DNA from: Nemania diffusa
Taxonomy: Eukaryota; Ascomycota; Sordariomycetes; Xylariales; Xylariaceae
DNA: 64,000 nucleotides
Reading direction: 5' to 3'
Assembly (NCBI GenBank): GCA_038501195.1
Contig: JBBPUQ010000001.1
Coordinates: 2,356,001-2,420,000, forward strand
Of this stretch, positions 21,342-31,425 are shown one piece after another; position 1 is the stretch's first letter; every line of letters starts with the position of its first letter. The translations under genes and the position numbers were made by a program. The notes beneath the pieces are model-generated. The model was not told where the DNA came from. It saw only the letters and a list, made by a program, of their open reading frames with translations, and made no database searches.

Positions 21342-21692
21342 ATCAGGGGCCATGTACTATGACATCACCCTATATATACTCCTATGTCATCATGCCAGTG
21401 TGCTAAATATTGCATGTGATAATTGCGCACGGGCCATTGTAGTTATACGGACATGGAAATAGGCAAAAACACACACACTTACTTCACTTCTGAAGACTAG
21501 AGGCCAAATACCTAACTTAAAACTGTGTACCGTGTCGCATTAATTCTAAACGTCAGGTTCTCGCGGCCCCGTCAATCCAGGTGAAGCCGTCCCTTCCATC
21601 TACATGATTTCCCGCTCATTTAGAGTACTAGACCCTGGTCTCAAGTCTCTAGGCTCTAGATAATCTCTACCCATTCCTGACTAGTAATCCGC

Positions 21693-22320
21693 CTAGCTTC
21701 CCCTACGCCAAAGCTCGATTCCTTTCTCTGCATGTATGCCAATGCTGAATTTTGTTTCCAGCTGGCTATCTTCAAGGTCCTCATCGACTTCTAGATACTG
21801 ATCCACTACGGGCATGCGCATAGTGTCAGTGACAGCCTTGAGAATGCTTCTCGCTCCAAGCTGAGGTGAGTAATTGTCTTGCGCTATGATGGAACAGACT
21901 AGAGACTCATCCTCGACATGCAAGTGGATATTTCCCACATAGTGCAGTCTTGCCAAGTGAGCGAGATGGCAACAAGCCGTCTAAGAGTAGCTTCTAGTCT
22001 CATCACGGCTTTATGGCACATCACTGCCTGCTCATCGGGCGAGAACGTAAGGAAGGGGATGATTCCTGACACTGGCCCAGCCATTGGTGCGCCGAAGTTG
22101 GATAAGCATGCCTTTTTCAGGGACCGCCTCAATGGACCCATAAGTATAGCCTCTTGCTGTCTGTTCTGGGGCCTAGAAAGCTCGCGTTGATTGACGTTGC
22201 AGAACTTCAGAATTAGCTCATCAAACTGGTTTGTTACCAATACCCAAATCGTCTTTGAACAGTCGATATTTTCCGAATTTCGCCTGTCAAAATACTCCCC
22301 TGGTTCGGCGGAGTTAGCTG
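21693..22320 (-). pseudogene. remnant of a Clp-like AAA+ ATPase (C-terminal part), frameshifted
   Basis: Two minus-strand frames together read as the C-terminal third of a fungal ClpB/Hsp104-like AAA+ protein. The first frame (about 22312-21950) carries EYFDRRNSENIDCSKTIWVL, then VTNQFDELI (sensor-like Asn), FGAPMAGPVSGIIPFLTFSP and an EQAV-helix. It then shifts: the homologous text continues in another frame (21956-21693) as LHYVGNIHLHVEDES followed by the small-domain motif NYSPQLGARSILKAV. A stop lies just upstream of EYFDRR and no Walker A or B motif is found further up. Thus the 5' two thirds are missing or unrecognisable and at least one frameshift is present. Assignment rests on recalled motif order and is moderate. 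Confidence 0.65.
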
Positions 22321-23054
22321 CAATTCTATACCTCTAGCAACAGAGATGGTTAAACCTTGTTCAAATAGGAGAAGCAGAGTGTTCTAGATTTGGAGGCTTC
22401 TAGGACTGCTAGAGACGCTTGAGGCTCCATGTTGCAGCCTAAAAGCCTATACTATTGTCATGCGATTCGTTTGCTTAGACAGTCTTGTTAAAGTATACAA
22501 ACATTATTATGTCTGACCTTCTAGCTTCTTCGAAAATCTCAAATACAGCTGAGGAGAATGATAATAGGGGTGTGATATAGGGCCTAATCGATAAATCAAT
22601 TGATTCCTGAACCTCCTACCTCCGACAAAAGGAGAATAGAGAACCTATGTAAATATAATTGAAACTACCAATACTCCCAACCTGAACGATCCAAATATAT
22701 AGCCCCCTGATAAATGTAGCAATATGCATTTAGTTCACATACAACTAAAATCATACGCAAGTAGAATTCAAAATTAAGAATTTTTATTTCTCAGGGATGG
22801 GATTGTGTACAATGCAAAGTGCCAAGTTACAAATATAGAACTTATTATGACGTTGAAACAATGATAAGCATTTGTGAATGTTTCCAACTATAGAATAAAG
22901 GGAGATATGCATGCAACGTTCAAAACTTTGCTACAATAAATCTTTTCCTTACAGCCATCCCCCAGAGTATTGGCGGCCGAAATTCTGATGCCTATAAGTA
23001 GCGACAGCCCAGTTCGAAAATTTTCATCTCGCTACCATTCATAGATAGCACCCC
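22321..23054. other. AT-rich spacer
   Basis: About 730 bases of AT-rich sequence between the AAA+ remnant and the secreted-protein gene. It may hold decayed upstream parts of the remnant, but no frame is convincing. Confidence 0.4.
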
Positions 23055-23707
23055 TTAGTTATAGCAAAGATAGCTCGAGATAATATCGTTGAAGCCGTAG
23101 TCCCCTGCATTAGCAACGAAGAAGCTACCAGTGACTGTCAAGCCTGCATGAATTATTAACATCGAAAACTCGGTATTCATATTGACCTAATTACAAGACT
23201 TTGAACTTACGGTGGTCATTATTGTCGCAGTTGATGTCCTCATAGAAGATGCAGCCGAAACCTGAAGGCACAGATAGGGAAGAGATCTGGTCGTTCCAAC
23301 CATTAAGAAGATTGAAGCAACGCTGTGCTATTATAAGTGTTAGTCAAATATTGGTTTTCCTTCGCCAGTTTTCTTTATAATTGTAATGTTCAATATTAGG
23401 GAGACAAACTGTCAGTGATGAGTCCCTCGTGTCGACCTCCCCCGTTGATATCCATCCAGATATCGACGGTCAGGGTTGCGCGCTTTGCTACAGTTCTCTC
23501 TACATTACCGATAGGGGCTGAGACGCCACGTTTCTCGGTTGCGAGGCTAACGAACGGCTCAGTATTAGCTACGACTGGTGGCGTGTCATGGAAGCTCTGT
23601 ACAGGCGCAAGGACGTTAGATGGGCCCTGAGAAATTAAGTCTGCCGGTAAGGCCGCAACGGCTGCAACCATAACAGCACCAGAAAGGACTCTTTGAAGCT
23701 GCATCAT
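23055..23707 (-). CDS. secreted protein with dibasic processing sites, unknown function
   Basis: Three exons (23707-23410, 23327-23211, 23143-23055), introns 82 and 67 bases, 167 residues. Seen: a signal peptide (about 1-20, SGAVMVAAVAALPA), a pro-like region, and two KR sites (TEKR then GVSAP; VAKR then ATLTV) as used by Kex2. The mature domain then carries ITDTQRCFNLLNGWNDQISS, SGFGCIFYEDINCDNNDH and, in the last exon, GSFFVANAGDYGFNDIISSYLCYN. The C-terminal domain has four cysteines, enough for two disulfides. The regular cysteine and Trp/Asn/Asp pattern resembles small secreted fungal proteins of about 90-110 mature residues, but I cannot name the family. The first intron donor is GTTTGT, weaker than usual. 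It is an isolated gene beside 3.5 kb of gene-free AT-rich DNA. An effector role is possible, not shown. Confidence 0.75.
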
Positions 23708-26700
23708 GAAGAAGTGAACTGTTTGTGAAAGTGCTAGAATTGTCCGATGGTGTGCAAAGGAGGCCCCGGGACAACCAAGCGTACGAGCATCCCCTTTTTA
23801 TACTTGTCCCTTTGCCCTCGCCCTCGCTCTACTTTTTCCAACGGTCGCCTCGATAAATCTACGGGATCATTAGTCACTTTGCTCGCCTAAGGCTAACCGG
23901 CCAAAAGTAATAGTAGTATTGATAACACTAGTACAGCCGGATAATACGGAATCATACTATATGCAGGCCGCATGCATCTCGTCTACAGTGTATCTTTCAC
24001 CATCCCTTCAACTAATACAGTGTAAGTGTTCAAGCCCTTAGGTTTTTATTGAGTTTCTCCTCTATATATATCTAGCTAGGTCATAGTCCTCTAGGGTCGT
24101 CTAGGGGTTTCAACCTTTAGCTAGCTAGGCTGGCCTTCTTAGGCCTCAGGATGAACTGGTTTCTTCTCTCGCTCTTAAGAAGTTTCTAGAGGTGCTAAGT
24201 GAATATGCGTCTCGTGCACGTCCTATCTAACCACTCAACCATGCAGGCTGTGAGAGACTCGGAAAACACTGTAAAGGGTATGCGGTCAGAGTTTGGGTTT
24301 CAATGGAATAACGTGCGGTCTTAGTGAGCTGCCGAATATGGTTCGCAAGTATTGTAACATTAGTTACAAAGTGTAAAAATCGTCATTTGTTCACTAGGTA
24401 CGTTTTATTTTCTAGCCGACGTCGCACGATGAGGCCGCGAGACCTATAGTTTGCGTAAATTGTATGGTTACATGGCATGAAGACTAGGATAACTCCTCGG
24501 GCCAAGAGTATCTTACGACTTAAGGCCATGTGAAGTAAGAAGGAGATCTCAAAGACGAGATCAACTATGAGAAGGCAGTTAGTGGTCATTACTCTTGTAT
24601 ATGGTACTCAATATACTAAGGAAGGAGGTTACTGCATACGCCAATACCTGCAATACATATCGCCTTCAGAAACCTTTTATATCTCTTTTCTTTGTTTATT
24701 CTTCACTTTTGGCCAACAGTATAATACTAAGGCTGCCTGCTGTATAATATACCCCTTAAGTCACTACATAATCTGATTTATAACAATACTAGTTTCTATA
24801 TTATAGGGCGTTACTTTCCCCGCTTAGTATCCAGTATGATTCAAAGTAAGGCACTCCAGAAGCTTAGGTTCTTCGCTCGGCTGTATATATTAGCGTTGTG
24901 TAGTTGGACGCCCAACCATCCTATCATTTACTCTCATTTTACGTCTTTCTTGGTATATCCGTAGTCTTGTAAGTTATTACTTTTACGTAAATACTCCGTG
25001 TCAGCATGGGGCTTGTTGAATGCGAAGTGACCATCGGCTTGCCAAGCGACTCCGTCTGCACAGCTTGTTCCTCCGCATCAACAAATGAAGGTTCTCCATC
25101 TGGAGAATGGTAGCCTTTTTGAGCTTCCATTGAGGTATTAGAGGTGCCATTGATTCGTCTATGATGGATTTACAGGAAATTAGGGCGGCAAAATCGAATT
25201 GGGGCAACGGTGCAGGAGGCCTAGGCTTTTGAGCCGCGTGCGGCACTACGACACTGTTCTATTTCAATATACAACGTGCTTGTGATTACGGTCTAGCGTA
25301 GCCTATGTGGCATTGCCATTGCATGAGGCTTGGGGGAGATATACCCATGTGTGTCATGCAGTCATGTTTCTCCGCACTACAAGGTAACACGGATGGTGTG
25401 TGAGAGACGTAGCGACGAGAAATCAATAAAATAGCCTTGGCCGCGTCGTGTAACCCGACAACTTGTAGTTACTGGTAGAAAATCATGACAAGAAGTTTGA
25501 GCCAATACAAGGTCACGCCTATATCGTCTGATCCGGCTGATCATAACCATCCATCCCTCATACATTCCAAGCGAAGCTCAAATCGCGTCTAGTACGCTAA
25601 TTAAATATCATACTGATAAATTTACGACATCATAGTATTGGACATGAGAAAGAGGTTATGTGCTCGCATTACCAGAAGAAAGTCGAACCATTGGAGTGAA
25701 ATTGAGGGCTACACTTCTCCTTCTTCTCCCATCCTGTTCTTCTAGGTTTCATGCCAAGCTTAATATTAGCCTTTCTACTACATCAATATGTCACATAGAA
25801 AATCTTCGACAAAACCCGTGATAATTCCTTATATTAAAGAGATTTCTTACGGATGACCTAAAGAAAGCTATCGCTATGTGCGCCGTATTAAGGGGTAATA
25901 TTAAAACAGAACGTGTGCTTGGCATACACCGCACTTTAGAGACCTAGCGAATATTAGTCATAATAGCATCGCTCAACATTTCCTTATCCCACCTGGTTTT
26001 TCTTTTGAAAAAAATAAAAATAAAAATAGATTAAAAGAAAAAGATCTATTCAAAATAAATAATAACATTTATCATACGACATTTAGTTCGCGACAAGTAC
26101 ATAATTCTTTTAGGACATACTATAATCAGGTCTGACAAGTCACATAGTATAGATTAAGTATTTTAAGTTAGACTCAAGACTTTATCTATTGAAAATTAAT
26201 CCCTAGCATACAAGTATCTTTGTAGGGACTATGTGATCACCCAATCCCTTTGGGTGGCCTGATATTATAAGCAAAATACTTACAACACTTTCATTCCATT
26301 GTATTGTATAGGAATGAAATATAACGATGACCAGCCCTACAGTCAGTGTATAAAGATTAACCTAAGCAGCTGTTTCAGAACAATACTCTTTCGAAGGGCG
26401 ATTTATCATGGCACTAGAGCCCTTTTTGCTAGGATGAATACTTTGCTCGTAAAATACTCCTATCCATATCTAACCCCTCACATCTAGAGGTAGGGTTAAG
26501 GGCGCATCTATGGCTATTATGGGCGAGGAGCCAAGGGGCTTCCTGTGATGTTCAATCGAAGATGCAAACTGCATATAGATTGATTAGAAGACATGCTCTA
26601 CCTTCTGATCTAGTCGTGAGAGATGCCTGTGAGTAGCTTTCAGAGTTAAGGTCGTGGACATATCTCGTTTGATTGCGCAAGAGATATATATGATATAATA

Positions 26701-27254
26701 TATCTACCCATATTAACATATCATATTACCCACCCCTATTCAATTGATCATGTCTAGTTGAATGTGAAAGTTAGTCCGTTGACTCAGGTGGGCTTTGTAC
26801 ACTCTAATACCTAGGTAAGACCTAGATGATTATAGGATGGGAGCTGTGGATCTAGAATGGTGTTACGATAAAGGAAAGGAAGGAAATTTGGAATCTTTAT
26901 TTTCCATGAATGGATGCATTGTTAAGATTCGAACACACAAACAGCTAGCATATGGTGGGGTCAGTTGTTCCAGCATCACAGCTTTACCTATAATACCAAA
27001 CAAAGAGGAGATATGAGTATCTCCTTAGTCAAGTTCTCATTTTCGAACAAAGGATCAGGTTACATTCTTTGTCTCTAAATTTTTAAAAAGTCAGTAAAGC
27101 TCATCGTAAAACATCTACGACTAGATAATCGCGACATTAAATCCTCCTCACTTTAATATCATCTGGGTATAACACTATCGACACCTCCCAGGATTCTGAT
27201 TTTATTCGATTCATTTTAATTATAAAACTCCAAATATAGACCTGAACATCCAAC
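23708..27254. other. 3.5 kb AT-rich gene-free region
   Basis: No gene is supported. ORFs are short and without family features. The region has poly-A-like tracts (about 26008-26044), TA-rich runs (about 26685-26705) and degenerate palindromic CTAGCTAGG words (24070-24130). Two short segments resemble tRNA promoter boxes but do not fold. Composition suggests decayed repeats, possibly after repeat-induced point mutation, but no transposon protein is readable. Confidence 0.45.
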
Positions 27255-27929
27255 ATGCCATCAGTCAAGAAATCTCACCATAAACCCACTCGCCATCAAC
27301 CTCGAAGGGCCATCAGACTTACGGAGAAAATGGCCGAAGCCGAGGGAGGAAATACTAGTACGATCTCAAATCCTTCTATGAGCGGCGTACATAAACAAGA
27401 GGGAAAATCACGATGTCTAGCGCAGCGAAAGCGCAAGAAGTTGCAAAATGCTCTTATAAAGAGGGTTGATGCTAGAAACCCTCAAGATGCTTTCACTGAG
27501 CAATCTCAGCTACTCAATCTGAGCTATTTATTGTCTCCCACATCGCCGAAGTGTATAGGACCACCTAAATCCCCGGGCCAAGACCGTCGCAACAGGAAGG
27601 GAGATAAGAAATACATGGATGAGAACTTTGGCGTAGATGATAGCGCCGAAGGTGCGCTCCAAAGGAGCGATCGGTGGATTCCTAACTTTGAGTACCGCTC
27701 GCGGCCCACTCATAAACCTCGCGGGGTGCCTCATTCATTGTGGATGTCATACACGCACCTGGACGATTATATCTACCGACAATCACTTTCGCCGGCAGAG
27801 GTTGAAGCTCTCCCACTGTTGGAAGACGTTTACGAGTACCAGAACAGCAATGGACGAACGCCAAGACCAATCACCCCTCCCGGATTTACTTATGACGAGA
27901 ATTTAGAGTTGGTACCAGTGGAGGCGTGA
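27255..27929 (+). CDS. hypothetical basic protein
   Basis: A single-exon frame of 224 residues with ATG 27255 in acceptable context (CAACATGCC). Residues 1-80 are basic (many His, Lys and Arg; QRKRKKLQNALIKR), which could be a nuclear signal. The C-terminal half is more ordered: DRWIPNFEYRSRPTHKPRGV, SLWMSYTHLDDYIYRQSL, SPAEVEALPLLEDVYEY, and the last part PRPITPPGFTYDENLELVPV. I do not recognise a domain. The frame is uninterrupted in an AT-rich accessory stretch where random frames are short, which supports it being a gene. No membrane segment or signal peptide. Confidence 0.55.
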   Translation: MPSVKKSHHKPTRHQPRRAIRLTEKMAEAEGGNTSTISNPSMSGVHKQEGKSRCLAQRKRKKLQNALIKRVDARNPQDAFTEQSQLLNLSYLLSPTSPKCIGPPKSPGQDRRNRKGDKKYMDENFGVDDSAEGALQRSDRWIPNFEYRSRPTHKPRGVPHSLWMSYTHLDDYIYRQSLSPAEVEALPLLEDVYEYQNSNGRTPRPITPPGFTYDENLELVPVEA

Positions 27930-28524
27930 AGTGGTCTAAAACAAATTCTGAATTAAGATACCTAGATAACGGATTGATCTTTCTATAAATCTGGGGACCG
28001 CGTAGAGAGCGTTTGGGAAGAAAGATCACATTAATTCTCAGTACTCACATGGTACCGGCTGTGTCATCGCAGGGACGCTGACATCATTAAATTTAGATTG
28101 AAAATATAAATATCATATCTTCTTTACCATTTTCCACATACTTCCCCCTTAAATAGTAGTCTCTCTGTCGTAGGATATTGATTAGCTGGTTATAGACTAA
28201 AGTAACTGACAAGGCTGCCAAGAGAGAGGCAGTGATCCTAACTATTCCCATTCCCGCTAGGCACAATGAGATCGCCATCTAGCCAAGGATAAAACATGAA
28301 GAGATGCGGCCCCCAAGAATCTCGGCACCAGACTACTACAATATGAAGAAAAATTTCCGTATCCCCCAAAATCTGCCAATATCAACAGATCTCAAGATGC
28401 TGGATGCGGTCATGTAAGTATACTGGGTGTTCTTACTATCTATTTTCTTCATTCACACGAATTCAAATTTGCAAACCAAATCAAGCCTCATAGTCTAGAA
28501 AGTCCTATGCTTTGCAATTTAGGA
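27930..28524. other. spacer, no clear gene
   Basis: A minus-strand frame at 28093-28278 codes a hydrophobic stretch (MAISLCLAGMGIVRI...) that might be a lost or extra exon of the ORF at 28525, but no joining splice sites are convincing. Confidence 0.3.
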
Positions 28525-28827
28525 CTAGCTGGGATGGCAAAGTAACTCGACCTTAAATGGGTATTGGAACGTAACCAGAGTTGAGGCATGAGTCCATTCC
28601 CAGCCTAACCCAGGGACTACTCCATACGTATGTGTATGCACTACGTCCCAGCTAGCAGATACGCCGGGCCGGAAGTCAGGGTGGAATCCCGTCGCCAAGC
28701 CAGCCACTGCGGCATCTAAATACACTGCCATGATTGCCAAGTGTTGATAGACATTGTATCTCAGTCCGCGGAAATCGCCAAGTGACAACGAGCTGATATC
28801 ATCCAGTAGCGAGAGGCTACGAGTCAT
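28525..28827 (-). CDS. doubtful ORF, possibly a gene fragment
   Basis: A frame of 100 residues from ATG 28827. It has a reasonably protein-like composition, with one hydrophobic stretch (YQHLAIMAVYLDAAVAGLATG) and a Trp/His-rich part (SWDVVHTHTYGVVPGLGWEWTH). No family is recognised. Hydrophobic coding potential continues downstream at 28278-28093, and a short ATG frame with a splice-like CAG/GTG boundary lies upstream near 28890, so it could be the middle exon of a larger gene or a relic of one. Evidence is weak. Confidence 0.25.
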   Translation of the reverse strand: MTRSLSLLDDISSLSLGDFRGLRYNVYQHLAIMAVYLDAAVAGLATGFHPDFRPGVSASWDVVHTHTYGVVPGLGWEWTHASTLVTFQYPFKVELLCHPS

Positions 28828-29380
28828 TGTTTATCAGGCTAGATACAAATCAGCGGTGAAAATAAGCCCGGGTATTATACAGCACCTGTTTGGATTTCTC
28901 CATATTGAAGGTTCCTTACTTGCCACCAGCTAAATCTTGCTAGGTAGAAAGGCTGCTGTAGGCTTCCTAGACTTTCCAGGACGCATAATAAATATAGTAC
29001 GAATTCTGCCCAGCCGATGTATTTCTAATCTCGATCATGGAACGCTTGTGTCGGCGCTACTATCAGCTTGGCCGGAGAGCCTGATCTACCTTGATGGGGA
29101 AATGAAGACGGAAGTCCATCGCTAGAGGCTCTTGGTAGACTCTTGTATCTCTGCCGCTCTGACATAGTCCGAGATTGAAACTGGAATAATAACTCCCAAG
29201 TCTTCAACAACCTCAGAGGTTCAGAGGTAGAGGCCCTCAGTCATCTCAAGACACATTTCTGCCTTAGTATTTCTATCTATTATCACACTATATTCTTTCC
29301 CTACACTAACAAATCCTTTTTATATCATCGTCGCTCCTCATCCACCGAAATTCATCAGCCATTACACAACACGAGAAAGA
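28828..29380. other. spacer with promoter of the 29381 gene
   Basis: About 550 bases with no supported gene. The last 150 bases before 29381 are pyrimidine- and AT-rich like a fungal promoter and leader. Confidence 0.35.
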
Positions 29381-30394
29381 ATGGGTGGACAGTTCAGTGA
29401 CGAGGATCCAACGCGGTGTCCACACTACGCCCAATTTGCCTCAAATCTGCAAAGAATCCATGTAGATGTCTTGTATTGGACATTCTTCCTTCTCGTTATC
29501 GTAGCTTTATTCACCGCATCATGGCTATTTCAGTGGTACGTTAGATAGACCATCCTTTAGATGACAGCATCAGCTCACCAACAATATTCCAGGGCAATGA
29601 AATACCGCGATAGCCCGACATTCACCATAGAACGATTCCAGAAGAAACTTACCGTATCATTAGCGTTGACGTTTGGCATATTCCTAATCGTCGCGGTCAT
29701 GCTCGTGGCGGAGGTATATTTCTTACTGGCTCTCCAATTTTGCGATGGGGAGGATCTCATGTCGTTATACTGGTCTACGTGGGCGATGTTGCAGCTCGGC
29801 TCTGAAATCGCGATTCTCGGCGTGAGTTTAGCTTTGTGGCATCACCTATGGGATATGGAACATCCGTAAGTCTTTCACCTCTAAATTATCAACAAGTTCC
29901 TATGCTCACCTAGGCCGTCATGTTCTAGCCTTTGGGCACTTGCATTAGGCACACCGGTCCTAGTGGTGGCAGGTTTTGGTCATCTACTTTCCCTAGCACT
30001 CCGACAGTTCTACCGTCAAGCGAAAGCCAGGAGTAGATCGGGGAGCAGGAGTCAGAGCGCAGCCAACAGCGTGAAATTCCAAGATTCATCTTCTCGGTAA
30101 GCACTCTCCCCTAGGAAATCTCCCTCGCACATGCGTCTATAAACAGGGAACATAGGTTAACATGATAAATACTATGGCAGTAGTGTCGAGCCAGTACAGG
30201 GGCAAGATGAGAAACTCACTAACCAGGCCTTTGATATGGAATTGGGACAGCAACTGTACTTCTCCATGAACACAGGCGATGATGAGCGAGTGCGGCAATG
30301 GCCGTGCTTCGTTTGTATGGCGGATGGAGAAACAGTTGTCCGAATGACTGCAGTTCCCGAGCCGGTCATGGCATCGGGATCATCCGGAGCATGA
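29381..30394 (+). CDS. four-exon membrane protein of unknown family
   Basis: Exons 29381-29535, 29593-29865, 29914-30096 and 30181-30394 give 274 residues; introns are 57, 48 and 84 bases with clean GT-AG ends. Exon 1 starts MGGQFSDEDPTRCPHYAQFA and holds the first membrane helix (YWTFFLLVIVALFTASWLF). Exon 2 has two more (LALTFGIFLIVAVMLVAEVYFLL and LQLGSEIAILGVSLALWHHL). Exon 3 has a fourth (ALALGTPVLVVAGFGHLLSLAL) followed by an Arg/Ser-rich cytosolic segment. Exon 4 is hydrophilic, ending VPEPVMASGSSGA. A second acceptor at 29928 would shorten the product by five residues in frame. I recognise no family; topology suggests a four-helix protein with a phosphorylatable tail. The consistent frames across three introns make a real gene likely. 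Confidence 0.7.
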
Positions 30395-31425
30395 AGATGA
30401 AGGGACTGAGGACGTTTTCTGTACACTAGTGAAAGAGTGATTTAATTAATCTGTCAAAAACCTTATGAGAATCTCCTACGGCGTATCGCAGACACCCAGC
30501 AATCACGAGCATATCAGTAACTTAGAGTTCCATATCGTGGAACTACGCTCAAGGTAGTATTAATTCGGAGTATGAAACGTTATTAAATATTGAATAGGGG
30601 GAAACGAACAGGATAAAAAGCAACTAGTGCCCCAGTCAAATATAAAGCCCCTAGATTATTATCTGAGAATGAAATCAGGACCACATACATATAGATGTTA
30701 TGCATTTTCATTAGGGGTAGTTATAAAGGATTACCCGACACTAAAGCAGTGCGAATGAGCGTTACAAGCTTCAGGGCCAAACGCAGCGAATACCGAGGTC
30801 TAATTACTCACAGACTTTTCGCGTTACTAGCTTTGATTGGTTCGTTCACTTACTACCGAGAGACTCACTACTACTGGCGTACATTGCTCAACTCATTTCA
30901 TACCAAGTCTAGCCTCCGAGCACCCTTAATACCTATTCAATATGTGTTATAAAGAATTGGGGAAATAAAACGTTTCGCAAACACGAGATTGCTATTTAGT
31001 AAAATTTATTGTTTAGAACTCAGGCAACTATAATAGTTTAATTCAACTTTTTATTTATGATCCTTAGGCTACCTAGGCGGATTCATGGAATCTTAACTTA
31101 TTATTCAACCACCTAAAACAACCAGAGCTTTTTAGAATGCCGCCCTCCATATTTTCCTAAGACTTGGCCATTGCCTCTTCATCTCTGTCATGTGGTTTCA
31201 TTGCACTTGAGGTGAGAAACTGCTCGTTCCTATGCCAGACAAGATTGCGTCGTCGTAACTTTTATTATAACCCATGCACAACGCGCCCAAACTATTGGTC
31301 ACTTGATTGATCACCATATATATTCGGCAGTAGGCGGAACCGTGATGAGTAGGCATATTTTCCCATTTGTCTTCTATTCAACGCTTTTCAATGCTTTTTT
31401 TCGTTCTTGAATTTTCGACTGGCGA
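30395..31425. other. AT-rich spacer, no gene supported
   Basis: About 1 kb. A plus-strand ORF at 30695-30952 has no family features or good start context. Nothing else is seen. Confidence 0.4.

Noticed and set aside
24200..24270. tRNA-like segment with an A-box-like TGGTTGAGTGG on the minus strand
   Set aside because: No B box and no acceptor or anticodon stem pairing.
26930..27000. tRNA-like segment with TTCGAATC on the minus strand
   Set aside because: The flanking bases do not form a T stem and no acceptor stem is found; at most a decayed tRNA-derived element.
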